The translations under genes and the position numbers were made by a program. From Agromyces laixinhei (lineage in GTDB: Bacteria > Actinomycetota > Actinomycetes > Actinomycetales > Microbacteriaceae), in contig NZ_CP040872.1 in assembly GCF_006337065.1 (NCBI RefSeq), positions 1,488,001 to 1,552,000 of the forward strand: a stretch of DNA of 64,000 nucleotides, in the 5' to 3' direction. Each line of letters starts with the position of its first letter. The stretch's first letter is position 1. The notes under the pieces were generated by a model that was not told where the DNA came from, made no database searches, and was given only the letters and a program-made list of their open reading frames with translations. Positions 43,076 to 52,851 of the stretch are shown here, piece by piece.

Positions 43076-44821
43076 TTGTCTCCGCAGCAGAAGACCCCGA
43101 TCCAGCCCCGCCCGAGCGGCGAGCGAGCGGATGTCGCGGCCATCCGAACCCGGCCGAATGCCTCCGTGCTCGTCATCGGCGCCGGCATCAACGGCATCGC
43201 GACCTTCCGCGACCTCGCGCTGCAGGGGGTCGACGTCGTGCTCGTCGATCGCGGCGACTTCGTCTCCGGGGCGTCCGCCGCCTCGTCGCACATGATCCAC
43301 GGCGGCATCCGCTACCTCGAGAACGGCGAGTTCCGGCTCGTGAAGGAGTCGGTGACCGAACGCAACGCGCTCATCCGCATCGCACCGCACTACGTGAAGC
43401 CGCTCGAGACGACGGTGCCGATCTTCTCGACCTTCTCGGGCATCCTCTCGGCGCCCATGCGCTTTCTCACCCACAAGTCGGGAAAGCCCACCGAACGCGG
43501 CGCGGCGCTCATCAAGACCGGCCTCACGATCTACGACGCCTTCTCGAGAGGCGGCGGTCAGGTGCCGCGCCACCGCTTCCACGGCCGCACGCGTTCGCTC
43601 GCCGAACTGCCCGCGCTGAACGACGGCATCAAGTACACGGCGACCTATTACGACGCGAGCATGCACGACCCCGAGCGGCTGGCGCTCGACGTGCTGTTCG
43701 ACGGGCTCGCGACAGGCGGCCATGCACGCGCCGCGAACTACCTCGAGGCCGTCGGCATGGGGGGCGACGGCGTGCGCCTGCGCGACGCCCTGACCGGCAT
43801 CGAATTCGATGTGGCAGCCGACATCGTGGTGAACACCTCGGGACCGTGGACCGACCTCACCAACGCGGAGCTCGGTCGCCCCACCGCGTTCATGGGCGGC
43901 ACCAAGGGATCCCACATCGTGCTCGACAACCCTGAGCTGCTCGCGGCGACCGGCGGCCGCGAGATCTTCTTCGAGCACGAAGACGGCCGCATCGTGCTGA
44001 TCTACCCGTTGAAGGGCAAGGTCATGGTCGGCACGACCGACCTCGAACACGACATGCGGCAGCCCGCCGTGTGCACCGAGGCCGAGGTCGACTACTTCTT
44101 CGAACTCATCGCGCACGTTTTCCCAGCCGTTCCCGTCGACCGTTCGCAGATCGTCTACCGCTTCTCGGGCGTGCGCCCGCTGCCACGCCACGACGACGAA
44201 GCACCCGGCTTCGTCTCGCGCGACTACCGCATCGAGCACGCGGATGTCCCGGAGCGCCCGGGCAGCACCCTGCTGAGCCTCGTCGGCGGCAAGTGGACCA
44301 CCTTCCGTGCCCTCGCCGAGCACCTCTCGAACGAGGTGCTCGCACTCCTCGATCGTGAGCGCGTCCGCTCGACCGCGGGCCTCGCGATCGGCGGCGGCGC
44401 CGGGTACCCGACGACCGACGATGCTCGACGCGTCTGGGTCGTGGCACACGGCGACGAAGTCGGTCCGCTCCGCGCCGAAGAACTGCTCGAGCGCTACGGC
44501 ACGCGCGCCGAATCGTTCATCACCTCGATCGAGGGGGAGCAGGACGAGTCGCTCGCGCACCACCCCGGATACAGCCGGCGTGAGATCGCCTGGCTCGCCG
44601 GCAACGAGCAGGTCGTGCATCTCGCCGACGTCGTGCTGCGCCGCACCAGCATCGCCTTCACGGGTGCGCTCACGGTGCCGCTCCTCGACGAACTCGCCGA
44701 GATCGTCGGCGCCGTACTCGGATGGGACTTCGAGCGCCGCGCCATCGAGGCGGCGACCACGAGGGAGTTGCTCGCCGAGCGCCATGGAGTCGACCTGGAG
44801 GCATCCGCCACCCTCGTCTGA
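43076..44821 (+). CDS. glpD: Aerobic glycerol-3-phosphate dehydrogenase
   Basis: This 581-residue membrane-associated flavoenzyme oxidises glycerol 3-phosphate to dihydroxyacetone phosphate and passes electrons to quinone. The FAD motif VLVIGAGINGIATFRDLA is near residue 30, then SSHMIHGGIRYLE and FSGVRPLPR. No in-frame ATG or GTG lies at a sensible place: the start is inferred as TTG 43076, with GAGAGGA five bases upstream. Reading further upstream adds residues of the regulator's promoter region. It heads glpD-glpF-glpK. Confidence 0.92.
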   Translation: MSPQQKTPIQPRPSGERADVAAIRTRPNASVLVIGAGINGIATFRDLALQGVDVVLVDRGDFVSGASAASSHMIHGGIRYLENGEFRLVKESVTERNALIRIAPHYVKPLETTVPIFSTFSGILSAPMRFLTHKSGKPTERGAALIKTGLTIYDAFSRGGGQVPRHRFHGRTRSLAELPALNDGIKYTATYYDASMHDPERLALDVLFDGLATGGHARAANYLEAVGMGGDGVRLRDALTGIEFDVAADIVVNTSGPWTDLTNAELGRPTAFMGGTKGSHIVLDNPELLAATGGREIFFEHEDGRIVLIYPLKGKVMVGTTDLEHDMRQPAVCTEAEVDYFFELIAHVFPAVPVDRSQIVYRFSGVRPLPRHDDEAPGFVSRDYRIEHADVPERPGSTLLSLVGGKWTTFRALAEHLSNEVLALLDRERVRSTAGLAIGGGAGYPTTDDARRVWVVAHGDEVGPLRAEELLERYGTRAESFITSIEGEQDESLAHHPGYSRREIAWLAGNEQVVHLADVVLRRTSIAFTGALTVPLLDELAEIVGAVLGWDFERRAIEAATTRELLAERHGVDLEASATLV

Positions 44822-44954
44822 GACCGGCGCAATCTGCACGGATGTGCACCGGAATCCGCGCGGAACGGGCCGAAACGCCAGATAGTTTCGACGGAGCCGC
44901 CCGGTCGATGGTCGTCCTGGCGGCCGGCACCACACCTCGACAAGGAAGGTCAAT

Positions 44955-45731
44955 GTGGACAATCTCGGAATCGTGTTCCTGAGCGAACTCGTCGGCACGG
45001 CGATGCTCGTGCTTCTCGGCTGCGGCGTCGTGGCGAACGTGGCTCTCGCCAAGACGAAGGGCTTCAACGGCGGCACCCTCATGGTCAACTTCGGCTGGGG
45101 CCTCGCGGTCTTCGCCGGTGTGATCGTCTCGTATGCGTCGGGTGCGCACATCAATCCGGCGGTCACGCTCGGTCTGGTCGCCAACGGTGCAACCGAGTTC
45201 GGCAATGCCGCAGCGGGTGTCGAAGTACCCGTCGGCGTGGTGTCGGTGAGTGCGTACATCGCAGCGCAGATGATCGGTGCGATCCTCGGTGCGGTCGTCT
45301 GCTGGCTCGCCTACAAGCAGCACTTCGACGCAGAACCCGAGGCCGGCACCAAGCTCGGCGTCTTCTCGACCGGTCCCGCGATCCGCTCGTACGGCTGGAA
45401 CCTCGTCACCGAGTTCGTCGCCACGTTCGTGCTCGTGTTCGTCATCATCGGGTTCGGCGGCGGCCGGCAGGGCGATGGCGGTCTCGCCGCGCTCGGCGCA
45501 CTGCCCGTGGCCCTCCTCGTGATCGGCATCGGCGCCTCTCTCGGCGGCCCGACGGGGTATGCGATCAACCCGGCGCGTGACCTCGGTCCGCGTATCGCGC
45601 ACGCCCTGCTCCCGATCAAGGGCAAGGGCGGCAGCGACTGGTCGTACTCGTGGGTGCCCGTCGTCGGCCCGATCCTCGGCGGCGTCGCCGCGGGGTGGGC
45701 GGCGATTCCCCTGTTGCCGCTGTTCGGCTGA
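44955..45731 (+). CDS. glpF: Glycerol uptake facilitator (aquaglyceroporin)
   Basis: This 258-residue channel protein has six membrane helices and two NPA half-helices: HINPAVT and YAINPARDLGPR. The Asp after the second NPAR is the mark of glycerol-conducting GlpF rather than water-only channels. GTG 44955 (overlapping an out-of-frame ATG) follows an AAGGAAGG site. The 133 bases before it hold no clear promoter. glpK lies 53 bases downstream. Confidence 0.93.
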   Translation: MDNLGIVFLSELVGTAMLVLLGCGVVANVALAKTKGFNGGTLMVNFGWGLAVFAGVIVSYASGAHINPAVTLGLVANGATEFGNAAAGVEVPVGVVSVSAYIAAQMIGAILGAVVCWLAYKQHFDAEPEAGTKLGVFSTGPAIRSYGWNLVTEFVATFVLVFVIIGFGGGRQGDGGLAALGALPVALLVIGIGASLGGPTGYAINPARDLGPRIAHALLPIKGKGGSDWSYSWVPVVGPILGGVAAGWAAIPLLPLFG

Positions 45732-45784
45732 CCTCTGCTTCACCCTCATTCATTCGTTTTCACTGACAGCAACGGAGTTCTCAG

Positions 45785-47299
45785 ATGCCCGATTTCATCC
45801 TCGCTATCGATCAGGGCACGACGTCGTCGCGTGCGATCGTCTTCGATAAGGCCGGGTCGATTGTCTCGACCGGGCAGTTGGAGCATGAGCAGATCTTTCC
45901 CAAGGCGGGTTGGGTCGAGCATGATCCGGTCGAGATCTGGCGCAATACGCGTGAGGTGATCGGTCAGGCTCTTGGGAAGGCTGATATCACTCGGCACGAT
46001 ATCGCTGCGGTGGGTATCACGAATCAGCGTGAGACGGCGGTCGTGTGGGATAGGAACACGGGCCGGCCGGTGTACAACGCGATCGTGTGGCAGGACACCC
46101 GTACTCAGCCGATCGTGGATCGGCTCGCGGCCGATGGCGGGGTGGAACGCTTCAAGGCCACGGTGGGTCTGCCGTTGGCGACGTATTTCTCCGGCACGAA
46201 GATCGTGTGGATCCTGGAGAACGTGCCGGGTGCGCGTGAGCAGGCCGAGGCCGGTGACCTGCTCTTCGGCACGACGGACACGTGGGTGTTGTGGAACCTG
46301 ACCGGCGGGGTCGATGGCGGGGTGCACGCGACGGATGTGACCAACGCGAGCCGCACCATGTTCATGGATCTCGAGACCCTCGCCTGGGACGAGGACATCC
46401 TCGCCGCGTTCGGGGTGCCGCGTTCGATGCTGCCCGAGATCAAGTCCTCGTCCGAGGTCTATGGCACGGTGGAGTCCTCGAGCCTGCTGCGAGAGGTCCC
46501 GGTCGCGGGGATCCTCGGTGACCAGCAGGCCGCCACGTTCGGTCAGGCCGCGTTCGATACCGGTGAGTCGAAGAACACGTACGGCACGGGCAACTTCTTG
46601 ATCTTCAACACCGGTGAGGAGATCGTCCACTCCAAGAACGGTCTGCTCACGACCCTCGGTTACCAGCTCGGCGATGCCGCCCCGCACTACGCGTTGGAAG
46701 GCTCGATCGCGGTCACGGGGTCCCTGATCCAGTGGTTGCGTGACAACCTCGGCCTGATCTCGGACGCACCAGCGGTCGAAGAACTCGCCAAGACGGTCGA
46801 TGACAACGGCGGCGCGTACTTCGTGCCCGCGTTCTCGGGACTGTTCGCCCCGTACTGGCGGCCCGATGCCCGCGGCGCGCTCGTCGGCCTGACCCGGTAC
46901 GTGAACAAGGGCCACATCGCCCGTGCCGCGCTCGAGGCCACCGCGTTCCAGACCCGCGAGGTCCTCGACGCGGTCAACGCCGACTCCGGGGTCGAGCTCA
47001 CCGAACTCAAGGTCGATGGCGGCATGATCGCCAACAACACGCTCATGCAGTTCCAAGCCGACATCCTCGGCGTACCCGTCGTGCGGCCCGTCGTGGCCGA
47101 GACCACCGCGCTCGGCGCCGCGTACGCCGCCGGCCTCGCGGTCGGTTTCTGGTCCAGCCTCGACGAACTCCGCGCGAACTGGCAGGAAGACTCCCGCTGG
47201 GAACCCACCATGGACCAGGCCGAACGCGACCGCCAGATCCGACTCTGGAAGAAAGCCGTCACCAAAACCTTCGACTGGATCGACGACGACGTCAACTGA
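45785..47299 (+). CDS. glpK: Glycerol kinase
   Basis: This 504-residue FGGY kinase phosphorylates glycerol after entry through GlpF. Clear family marks are [15 protein letters not shown] at the N-terminus, [12 protein letters not shown], the FGGY region around [14 protein letters not shown], and the ATP-binding DGGMIANN stretch. Codon use in the first part is unlike the rest of the window: in the first 120 codons Asp is nearly always GAT, with many CGT, GGT and GCT codons, while neighbours use GAC, CGC and GGC. The last third is normal. Recent transfer or gene conversion is possible. Confidence 0.95.
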   Translation: MPDFILAIDQGTTSSRAIVFDKAGSIVSTGQLEHEQIFPKAGWVEHDPVEIWRNTREVIGQALGKADITRHDIAAVGITNQRETAVVWDRNTGRPVYNAIVWQDTRTQPIVDRLAADGGVERFKATVGLPLATYFSGTKIVWILENVPGAREQAEAGDLLFGTTDTWVLWNLTGGVDGGVHATDVTNASRTMFMDLETLAWDEDILAAFGVPRSMLPEIKSSSEVYGTVESSSLLREVPVAGILGDQQAATFGQAAFDTGESKNTYGTGNFLIFNTGEEIVHSKNGLLTTLGYQLGDAAPHYALEGSIAVTGSLIQWLRDNLGLISDAPAVEELAKTVDDNGGAYFVPAFSGLFAPYWRPDARGALVGLTRYVNKGHIARAALEATAFQTREVLDAVNADSGVELTELKVDGGMIANNTLMQFQADILGVPVVRPVVAETTALGAAYAAGLAVGFWSSLDELRANWQEDSRWEPTMDQAERDRQIRLWKKAVTKTFDWIDDDVN

Positions 47300-47365
47300 C
47301 CTTCACCGGTCATCCGACGACGCGATGGAGTGCGATTCGTCGTCGCGACGGTACGGTTGAAGATC

Positions 47366-47397
47366 GGGGCCGGGCGCATGGGGGTGCGCCCGGCCCC
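47366..47397. terminator. Bidirectional terminator between glpK and the HAD gene
   Basis: GGGGCCGGGCGC (47366-47377) and GCGCCCGGCCCC (47386-47397) form a perfect 12-base-pair stem, one pair longer if the loop edge is counted. It lies between convergent genes. Confidence 0.82.
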
Positions 47398-47432
47398 ATC
47401 TCGTCTCCGGGCACACAGGCCGGCTTCCCGGT

Positions 47433-48209
47433 TCAGTCGGCGAGGCGCACTGCGAGCAGGGCAGGCAGTTCGTCGAGCCCGGCGATCTCGAGCACGACCG
47501 GTGACGCGGCCACTCGTGCCGCAGCGGCCTCGTCTGGCAGATCGGTCGCATGCGCGGCGCCGTGCCGGTTGAGCCAGACGCCGATGAGTCCTGCTCGGGC
47601 GGCGCCCATCGCATCGGTCTCGAACCGGTCGCCGATGTACACGGCCCGCCCGACGGGTGTCGCGGCGGCGAAGCGCTCGATCGCGACCCGGAAGATCTCG
47701 GCGTCGGGCTTGGTCGCTCCGACGTCGCCGGAAGCGATCACGTGCTCGAAGCGGTCGCGAATGCCGAGACGTTCGAGCTTGGCCGACTGGAAGTCGAGCT
47801 CGCCGTTGGTGATGATGCCGAGCCGCACCCCGGGCAGCGCGAGCGCGAGCGCGTCGAGGGCCGGCAGCGCGTCGTCGTGCAGCGACCATGATTCGCGGTA
47901 TCGCTCGAAGTAGCGATCGAACCAGGCTCCGGCCGCCAGTTCGTCGAGTTCGTCACCGTGAGCGACGGCGAAGTCGCGCGCCCGTGCGCGGCGCTGACCC
48001 TCGAAGGTCAGCCGGCCGGCGAGATACGAGTGGTAGTGCTGCTCTTCGAGCTCGTGCCAGAGAACGGATGCCGCGGTGCCATCGCCGTCGTATGCCAACT
48101 CCCGCATGTGCAGGGTGATGCCGGCGGCGACGGCCGCGCGATGCGCCATGAGGGTATCGTCGAGGTCGAACATGACGACCGGCGCGGGCGCGGGCGACCG
48201 CCTGCTCAC
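47433..48209 (-). CDS. HAD family hydrolase
   Basis: This 258-residue HAD phosphatase has motif I VMFDLDDTL, motif II IITNG, the conserved Lys in GATKPDAEIF and motif IV YIGDRFETDAMGA, all intact, with a helical cap typical of subfamily I (YjjG/HAD-IA). It probably dephosphorylates a small metabolite; the substrate is unknown. GTG 48209 overlaps the acetyltransferase stop (GTGA), so the two are co-translated; ATG 48173 would cut off the first strand's lead. Confidence 0.85.
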   Translation of the reverse strand: MSRRSPAPAPVVMFDLDDTLMAHRAAVAAGITLHMRELAYDGDGTAASVLWHELEEQHYHSYLAGRLTFEGQRRARARDFAVAHGDELDELAAGAWFDRYFERYRESWSLHDDALPALDALALALPGVRLGIITNGELDFQSAKLERLGIRDRFEHVIASGDVGATKPDAEIFRVAIERFAAATPVGRAVYIGDRFETDAMGAARAGLIGVWLNRHGAAHATDLPDEAAAARVAASPVVLEIAGLDELPALLAVRLAD

Positions 48210-48781
48210 CTCGCACTCCCGAGGACCGGCTCCCAACTCGCGTACGCATCGGGTTCGGGCTCTGCTCGGCGCTCGGCGTGCCAGGCGGGGAGCACTCGGC
48301 CGTCGCGGCCCGGCACGGTTGCGATTCGGGGCGTCGTCCGCCGGAATCCCGCGGCACGCGCCACCTGTGCCGATGCGAGGTTGCCCTCGTTCGCGCGCCA
48401 GAGCACCGACTCGGCGTCGCCCACTCCGCCGGCGAGCGCCCAGTTGCAGACCGCATCGACGGCTTCGGCCATGAGCGCCTCGCCCCGGTGTTCCGCGCCG
48501 AGCCAGTATCCGATCTCGTTGCCCCGGCGCAGCCCGACCACGCCGAGAAGCGGCGCGCCCGCACCGCGCCGGAGGGCCCAGGTGAGTTCGTCGCCCGAGC
48601 GCCACGCCGCCGGGACGTATTCCACGAGGAATGCCCTCGCATGTTCGACGGTGTACGGCCACGGGGTCGTGAGGTACGTGCGGAACAGCGGGTCGGTGCA
48701 GTAGTGGGCCACGAGCTCGACGTCGGTTTCGACCGGGAGGTCGAGCACGAGTCGTTCGGTGCGCAGCACGACGGGGAGCAT
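48206..48781 (-). CDS. GNAT acetyltransferase, RimJ/RimL-like
   Basis: This 191-residue acetyltransferase has the opening VVLRTERLVLDLP and the core EIGYWLGAEHRGEALMAEAV plus ANEGNLASAQVARAAGF for acetyl-CoA binding, as in RimJ/RimL N-terminal acetylases. The acceptor is unknown. It starts two bases after trpS and is coupled to the HAD gene. Confidence 0.82.
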   Translation of the reverse strand: MLPVVLRTERLVLDLPVETDVELVAHYCTDPLFRTYLTTPWPYTVEHARAFLVEYVPAAWRSGDELTWALRRGAGAPLLGVVGLRRGNEIGYWLGAEHRGEALMAEAVDAVCNWALAGGVGDAESVLWRANEGNLASAQVARAAGFRRTTPRIATVPGRDGRVLPAWHAERRAEPEPDAYASWEPVLGSAR

Positions 48782-48783
48782 GG

Positions 48784-49797
48784 TCAGCGTGCGCGCCGCA
48801 GGAAGCCGACGCGGTCGTAGACGGTTGCGAGGGTGGCCTCGGCGACCTCGCTCGCGCGATCGGCGTTGACGGCGAGCAGGCGATCAAGCTCGGCCGGGTC
48901 GTCGAGCAGCTCGAGGGCCCGCGACCGGATCGGCTCGAACTCGCTCACGACGACCTCGGCGAGTGCCTTCTTGAAGTCGCCGTAGCCGCGCCCGGCGAAC
49001 TCCTGTTCGACGTCGGCGATCGTGCGGCCGGAGAGCACGGTGAAGATCGTGAGCAGATTCGAGACGCCCGGCTTGAGCTCGCGGTCGAAGCGCACCTCGC
49101 CATCGGTGTCGGTCACCGCGCGCATGATTTTCTTCGCCGTGACGGCGGGCTCGTCGAGCAGCCAGAGGATGCCAGCGGGCGAGTCGCCCGACTTCGACAT
49201 CTTCGACGTGGGATTCGCCAGGTCGTAGATGCGCGCCGTCTCGCGCTGGATGACGGGCTCGGGCAGCACGAAGGTGTCGGCGCCGAACCGTGCGTTGAAC
49301 CTCGCAGCGAGGTCGCGGGTCAGCTCGACGTGCTGTTTCTGATCGTCGCCGACGGGCACGACCTCGGTCTGGTAGAGCAGGATGTCGGCCGCCATGAGCA
49401 CCGGATACGCGAAGAGACCGACGCTCGTGGCATCGGTGCCCTGCTTCTGCGACTTGTCTTTGAACTGCGTCATGCGGCCGGCCTCGCCGAAACCGGTGAT
49501 GGTGTTGAGCACCCAGGCCAGCTGGGCGTGCGCGGGCACGTGCGACTGCACGTAGAGCGTCGAGCTCGACGGGTCGATGCCGGCCGCGATGTACTGCGTC
49601 GCCGTGCGCCGGGTCTTCTCGCGGAGTTCGGCCGGGTCTTGCGCCACCGTGATGGCGTGCATGTCGACCACCGAGAAGAAGGCATCGTGCGCCCCTTGCA
49701 GCTCTTTCCACTGCAGGAGGGCGCCGATGTAGTTGCCGGCGTGGAGCGAATCGGCCGAGGGCTGCATGCCCGAGTAGAGGCGGGGCTTCTGCGTCAT
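48784..49797 (-). CDS. trpS: Tryptophanyl-tRNA synthetase
   Basis: This 337-residue class I synthetase charges tRNA-Trp. It has the HIGH-like motif SLHAGNY, the KMSKS loop in [13 protein letters not shown], and [15 protein letters not shown] for tryptophan binding. Length is normal. ATG 49797 has an AAGGAA site. No T-box leader is present: only 57 bases separate it from xthA. Confidence 0.95.
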   Translation of the reverse strand: MTQKPRLYSGMQPSADSLHAGNYIGALLQWKELQGAHDAFFSVVDMHAITVAQDPAELREKTRRTATQYIAAGIDPSSSTLYVQSHVPAHAQLAWVLNTITGFGEAGRMTQFKDKSQKQGTDATSVGLFAYPVLMAADILLYQTEVVPVGDDQKQHVELTRDLAARFNARFGADTFVLPEPVIQRETARIYDLANPTSKMSKSGDSPAGILWLLDEPAVTAKKIMRAVTDTDGEVRFDRELKPGVSNLLTIFTVLSGRTIADVEQEFAGRGYGDFKKALAEVVVSEFEPIRSRALELLDDPAELDRLLAVNADRASEVAEATLATVYDRVGFLRRAR

Positions 49798-49854
49798 TGG
49801 GAGTTCCTTCGAAGTATGCCCGCCGCGATGCGGCAGGTCAGGCCGTGCGGCAGG

Positions 49855-50694
49855 TCAGATGGCGTAGTCGACGACCACGGGAGCGTGGTCGGACCATCGC
49901 GTGTCCCAGGAGTCGGCACGGTCGATCACGTAGGCGACCGCGGCGTCGGCCAGCGCCGGGGTCGCGAGTTGGTAGTCGATGCGCCAGCCGGTGTCGGTGT
50001 CGAACGCCTTGCCGCGCTGCGACCACCAGGTGTAAGGGCCGTCGACCTCGCCGGCGAAGCGGCGACCCAGGTCGATCCAGCCGAGGCCGGCTCCCGCGTT
50101 GTAGTCGGGGGCGCCCTCTGCGCCGACGAAGCGGTCGAAGTAGGCCCGTTCTTCGGGCAGGAAGCCGGCGCGCTTCACGTTGCCCTTCCAGTTCTTGATG
50201 TCGAGCGTGCGGTGGCCGACGTTCAGGTCGCCCACGATCACCGCGAGTTCGGAGTGGGCGGCGAGCCGCGGCATCCGCTCGACCATCGCGTCGAGGAAAG
50301 TGTACTTCTCGACCTGTTTCGGGGTGTCGACCACGCCGGAGTGCACGTAGGCGGAGACGACGGTGACGATGCGACCCCCCACCTCGTAGTCGGCTTCGAG
50401 CCAGCGGCCGGCGCTGTCGAAGTCGGCTGCACCGAGATCGACGCGGTGGATGCTCGCGCGGTTGCGGCTCGCGATCGCGACCCCCGCACGCCCCTTGGCA
50501 GTGGCAGGGTCGTGCAGGATGTCCCAGTCGTCGCCGAGGAGGCCCTGGAGGTCTTCGGTGGCGGCACGCACCTCTTGCAGGGCGAGGATGTCGACGTCGC
50601 GTGCGGCGAGCCACTCGCCCATGCCCTTGCGGAATGCGGCGCGCACTCCGTTGACGTTGACGCTGGCGAGACGGAGGGGCTTCGCGGAGGGCAT
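49855..50694 (-). CDS. xthA: Exodeoxyribonuclease III / AP endonuclease
   Basis: This 279-residue base-excision repair enzyme nicks DNA at abasic sites and trims 3' ends. Catalytic motifs are NVNGVR, LQEV with the metal Glu, GDLNVGH, WRIDYQL and SDHAPVV at the end. The start is ATG 50694, nine bases after the YihY gene, so it is likely co-transcribed with it and trpS. Confidence 0.94.
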   Translation of the reverse strand: MPSAKPLRLASVNVNGVRAAFRKGMGEWLAARDVDILALQEVRAATEDLQGLLGDDWDILHDPATAKGRAGVAIASRNRASIHRVDLGAADFDSAGRWLEADYEVGGRIVTVVSAYVHSGVVDTPKQVEKYTFLDAMVERMPRLAAHSELAVIVGDLNVGHRTLDIKNWKGNVKRAGFLPEERAYFDRFVGAEGAPDYNAGAGLGWIDLGRRFAGEVDGPYTWWSQRGKAFDTDTGWRIDYQLATPALADAAVAYVIDRADSWDTRWSDHAPVVVDYAI

Positions 50695-50703
50695 GGATCG
50701 ATC

Positions 50704-52008
50704 CTACGGGAGGCCTCCGACGTCGTTCCGCCGCCCCGTCTGCTCGGCCTTCGGAGCCTCCGCCTCGAGCTCGGCGAGCTCCAGCTCGGCCTTCTCGAGG
50801 TGACGCCTGGCGGTGAACCGGCCGAACCAACCGGCGGTCTCGAGGTCGCGCCCGGCTTCGCGTACCCGCACTTGCGCGGCGGTCACGAGGGCACGCCGTT
50901 CGCGATCGTGCTGCTCGGCGGCGAGTTGCTCGGGCGTGACCCTGCGGAGCGATTCATTGGCGTCGGATGCCTCGACGGCGACCCAGCTCGCAGCGACGAG
51001 GATGACGATGCTCGTGAGCCGGAACCAGAGGAGCAGGCCGATGAACACCGTGAAGGTCGCGAGCAGCGGGTTGGCGGCCGAACGCGACAGCAGCGTGCCG
51101 CCGAGCAGTTGCAGCACCGAGAGCGCGGCGGAGCCGAGGAGCGACCCGACCCACATGCGATGCCACGGCATGGAGGCCCCCGACAGGAAGCGGAACAGGA
51201 CCGCGAGCGCGAGCGTGTCGATCGCGAAGACGACGAGGAGCGAGCCGCCCTGGACGAGCACGCCGGACAGGCCCGACGTGCCGGAGAGGCCCAGGACCTG
51301 GAAGATCCAGCTGAGGAACGAGGTGGTCGCGACCGAGAGGGCGGTGGCCAGCAGCAGGATCGCACCGAAACCGAAGCCGGCCAGGAAGTCGCGCGCCTTG
51401 AGCAGCACGTAGGAACGGCGATCCTTCGGCAGGCCGAAGATGCTGCGTACCGCCATGCGCGAATAGGTGACCCACCCGATCGCCGTCCAGATCAGGCCCG
51501 CGAGTGCGACGGCGCCCGTCCAGCCGAAGAGGCTCGTGCTGGCGGTCGCGATCTGGGTGAGGTCGTCGGTGGTGATGATGCCCTGCGGCCCGATGAGACC
51601 CGGGGCGTAGGTGTTGAGCAGGGCCACGAAGGCGTCGAGGGTCTGCGGGTTGCTCGTGAGCCTGATGCCGAAGACCGCGAATACGACGTAGACCGCCGCG
51701 AAGAGGGCGAAGAGGGCCTGGTAGCTCATGCCCGACGACAGGATGAAGCCCGAACGGTCGAGGAAGTGCCGCCAGACGCGCACCGGAAAGAGGGCGAGCG
51801 TCTTCTGCGTGATCGAGCTGACCCTGCTGATCGGCTCTTCGAGCCGGTCGCGGATCGGCCGGCTCATGGCGTCGAATCGCTGCTTCGCCGAGCGCGAGCG
51901 TTCTTCGAGGCCGAGCGGGTCGCGGGCGTCATGGTCGTCGTCGTGGTCGTCGAACTCGTCGGACGGTTCGTCGCGGCTCCGTGGTGCCCTTGGCTTCCGC
52001 TCGCTCAC
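50704..52008 (-). CDS. YihY/BrkB family membrane protein
   Basis: This 434-residue protein has a long charged N-terminal region (residues 1-60, with DEFDDHDDDHDARD), about six membrane helices, and a charged helical C-terminal 80 residues rich in Glu/Arg. DRSGFILSSGMSYQALFALFAAVY is typical of the YihY/BrkB family, once misnamed ribonuclease BN. Its function is not settled. The start is GTG 52008. Confidence 0.87.
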   Translation of the reverse strand: MSERKPRAPRSRDEPSDEFDDHDDDHDARDPLGLEERSRSAKQRFDAMSRPIRDRLEEPISRVSSITQKTLALFPVRVWRHFLDRSGFILSSGMSYQALFALFAAVYVVFAVFGIRLTSNPQTLDAFVALLNTYAPGLIGPQGIITTDDLTQIATASTSLFGWTGAVALAGLIWTAIGWVTYSRMAVRSIFGLPKDRRSYVLLKARDFLAGFGFGAILLLATALSVATTSFLSWIFQVLGLSGTSGLSGVLVQGGSLLVVFAIDTLALAVLFRFLSGASMPWHRMWVGSLLGSAALSVLQLLGGTLLSRSAANPLLATFTVFIGLLLWFRLTSIVILVAASWVAVEASDANESLRRVTPEQLAAEQHDRERRALVTAAQVRVREAGRDLETAGWFGRFTARRHLEKAELELAELEAEAPKAEQTGRRNDVGGLP

Positions 52009-52091
52009 GCTCCAACCCTAGCGACGACCTGCCCGCACCCGACGACCTGCCCGCAACGATGGAGCCGGGCCGGCCGTGTGCGTGGTCGTGG

Positions 52092-52850
52092 CTACGGCTT
52101 GCCGCGCAGGACCGCCTGCTTGACCTCGGCGATCGCCTTCGTCACCTCGATGCCGCGAGGGCACGCCTCGGTGCAGTTGAACGTCGTGCGGCAGCGCCAC
52201 ACCCCGTCTTTGTCGTTCAGGATGTCGAGACGCGTCTGCGCATTGTCGTCGCGGGAGTCGAAGATGAAACGGTGCGCATTCACGATCGCGGCGGGGCCGA
52301 AGTACTGGCCGTCGGTCCAGAAGACGGGGCACGACGAGGTGCACGCCGCGCACAGGATGCACTTGGTCGTGTCGTCGAAGATCGCGCGCTCGGCGACCGA
52401 CTGCACCCGCTCCTTGCCCGGCTCCGGCTTCGAATTCGCGACGAGGAACGGCTGCACCTCGCGGTAGCTCGCGAAGAACGGCTCCATGTCGACGATGAGG
52501 TCCTTCTCGAGCGGCAGGCCCTTGATGGCCTCCACGTAGATGGGCTTCGAGATGTCGAGGTCCTTGATGAGCGTCTTGCAGGCCAGGCGGTTGCGGCCGT
52601 TGATGCGCATCGCATCGGATCCGCAGATGCCGTGGGCGCACGAGCGCCGGAAGGTCAGCGAGCCGTCCTGCTCCCACTTGATCTTGTGCAGGGCGTCGAG
52701 CACGCGGTCGGTCGCGTACATCTCGACGTCGAAGTCCTGCCAGCGCGGCTCGGCGTCGACCTCGGGGTCGAAGCGGCGGATCAGGAACGTGACGGTGAAC
52801 GACTGCACGGCGGCATCCGTCGACTGGGCTTCGAGCGTTGCGGTGCTCAC
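52092..52850 (-). CDS. sdhB: Succinate dehydrogenase iron-sulfur subunit
   Basis: This 252-residue subunit carries electrons from SdhA to quinone. The 2Fe-2S site is SCAHGICGSD...AC, with Asp in one ligand position as in Escherichia coli. The 4Fe-4S and 3Fe-4S sites are in CILCAACTSSCP and CTEACPRGI. GTG 52850 follows the sdhA stop by one base. Last gene of sdhCDAB. Confidence 0.96.
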   Translation of the reverse strand: MSTATLEAQSTDAAVQSFTVTFLIRRFDPEVDAEPRWQDFDVEMYATDRVLDALHKIKWEQDGSLTFRRSCAHGICGSDAMRINGRNRLACKTLIKDLDISKPIYVEAIKGLPLEKDLIVDMEPFFASYREVQPFLVANSKPEPGKERVQSVAERAIFDDTTKCILCAACTSSCPVFWTDGQYFGPAAIVNAHRFIFDSRDDNAQTRLDILNDKDGVWRCRTTFNCTEACPRGIEVTKAIAEVKQAVLRGKP

Positions 52851-52851
52851 G

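Noticed and set aside
49330..52467. Another long plus-strand frame (about 1045 codons)
   Set aside because: Antisense to trpS, xthA and the YihY gene; composition is that of a shadow frame, with no ribosome site or domain.
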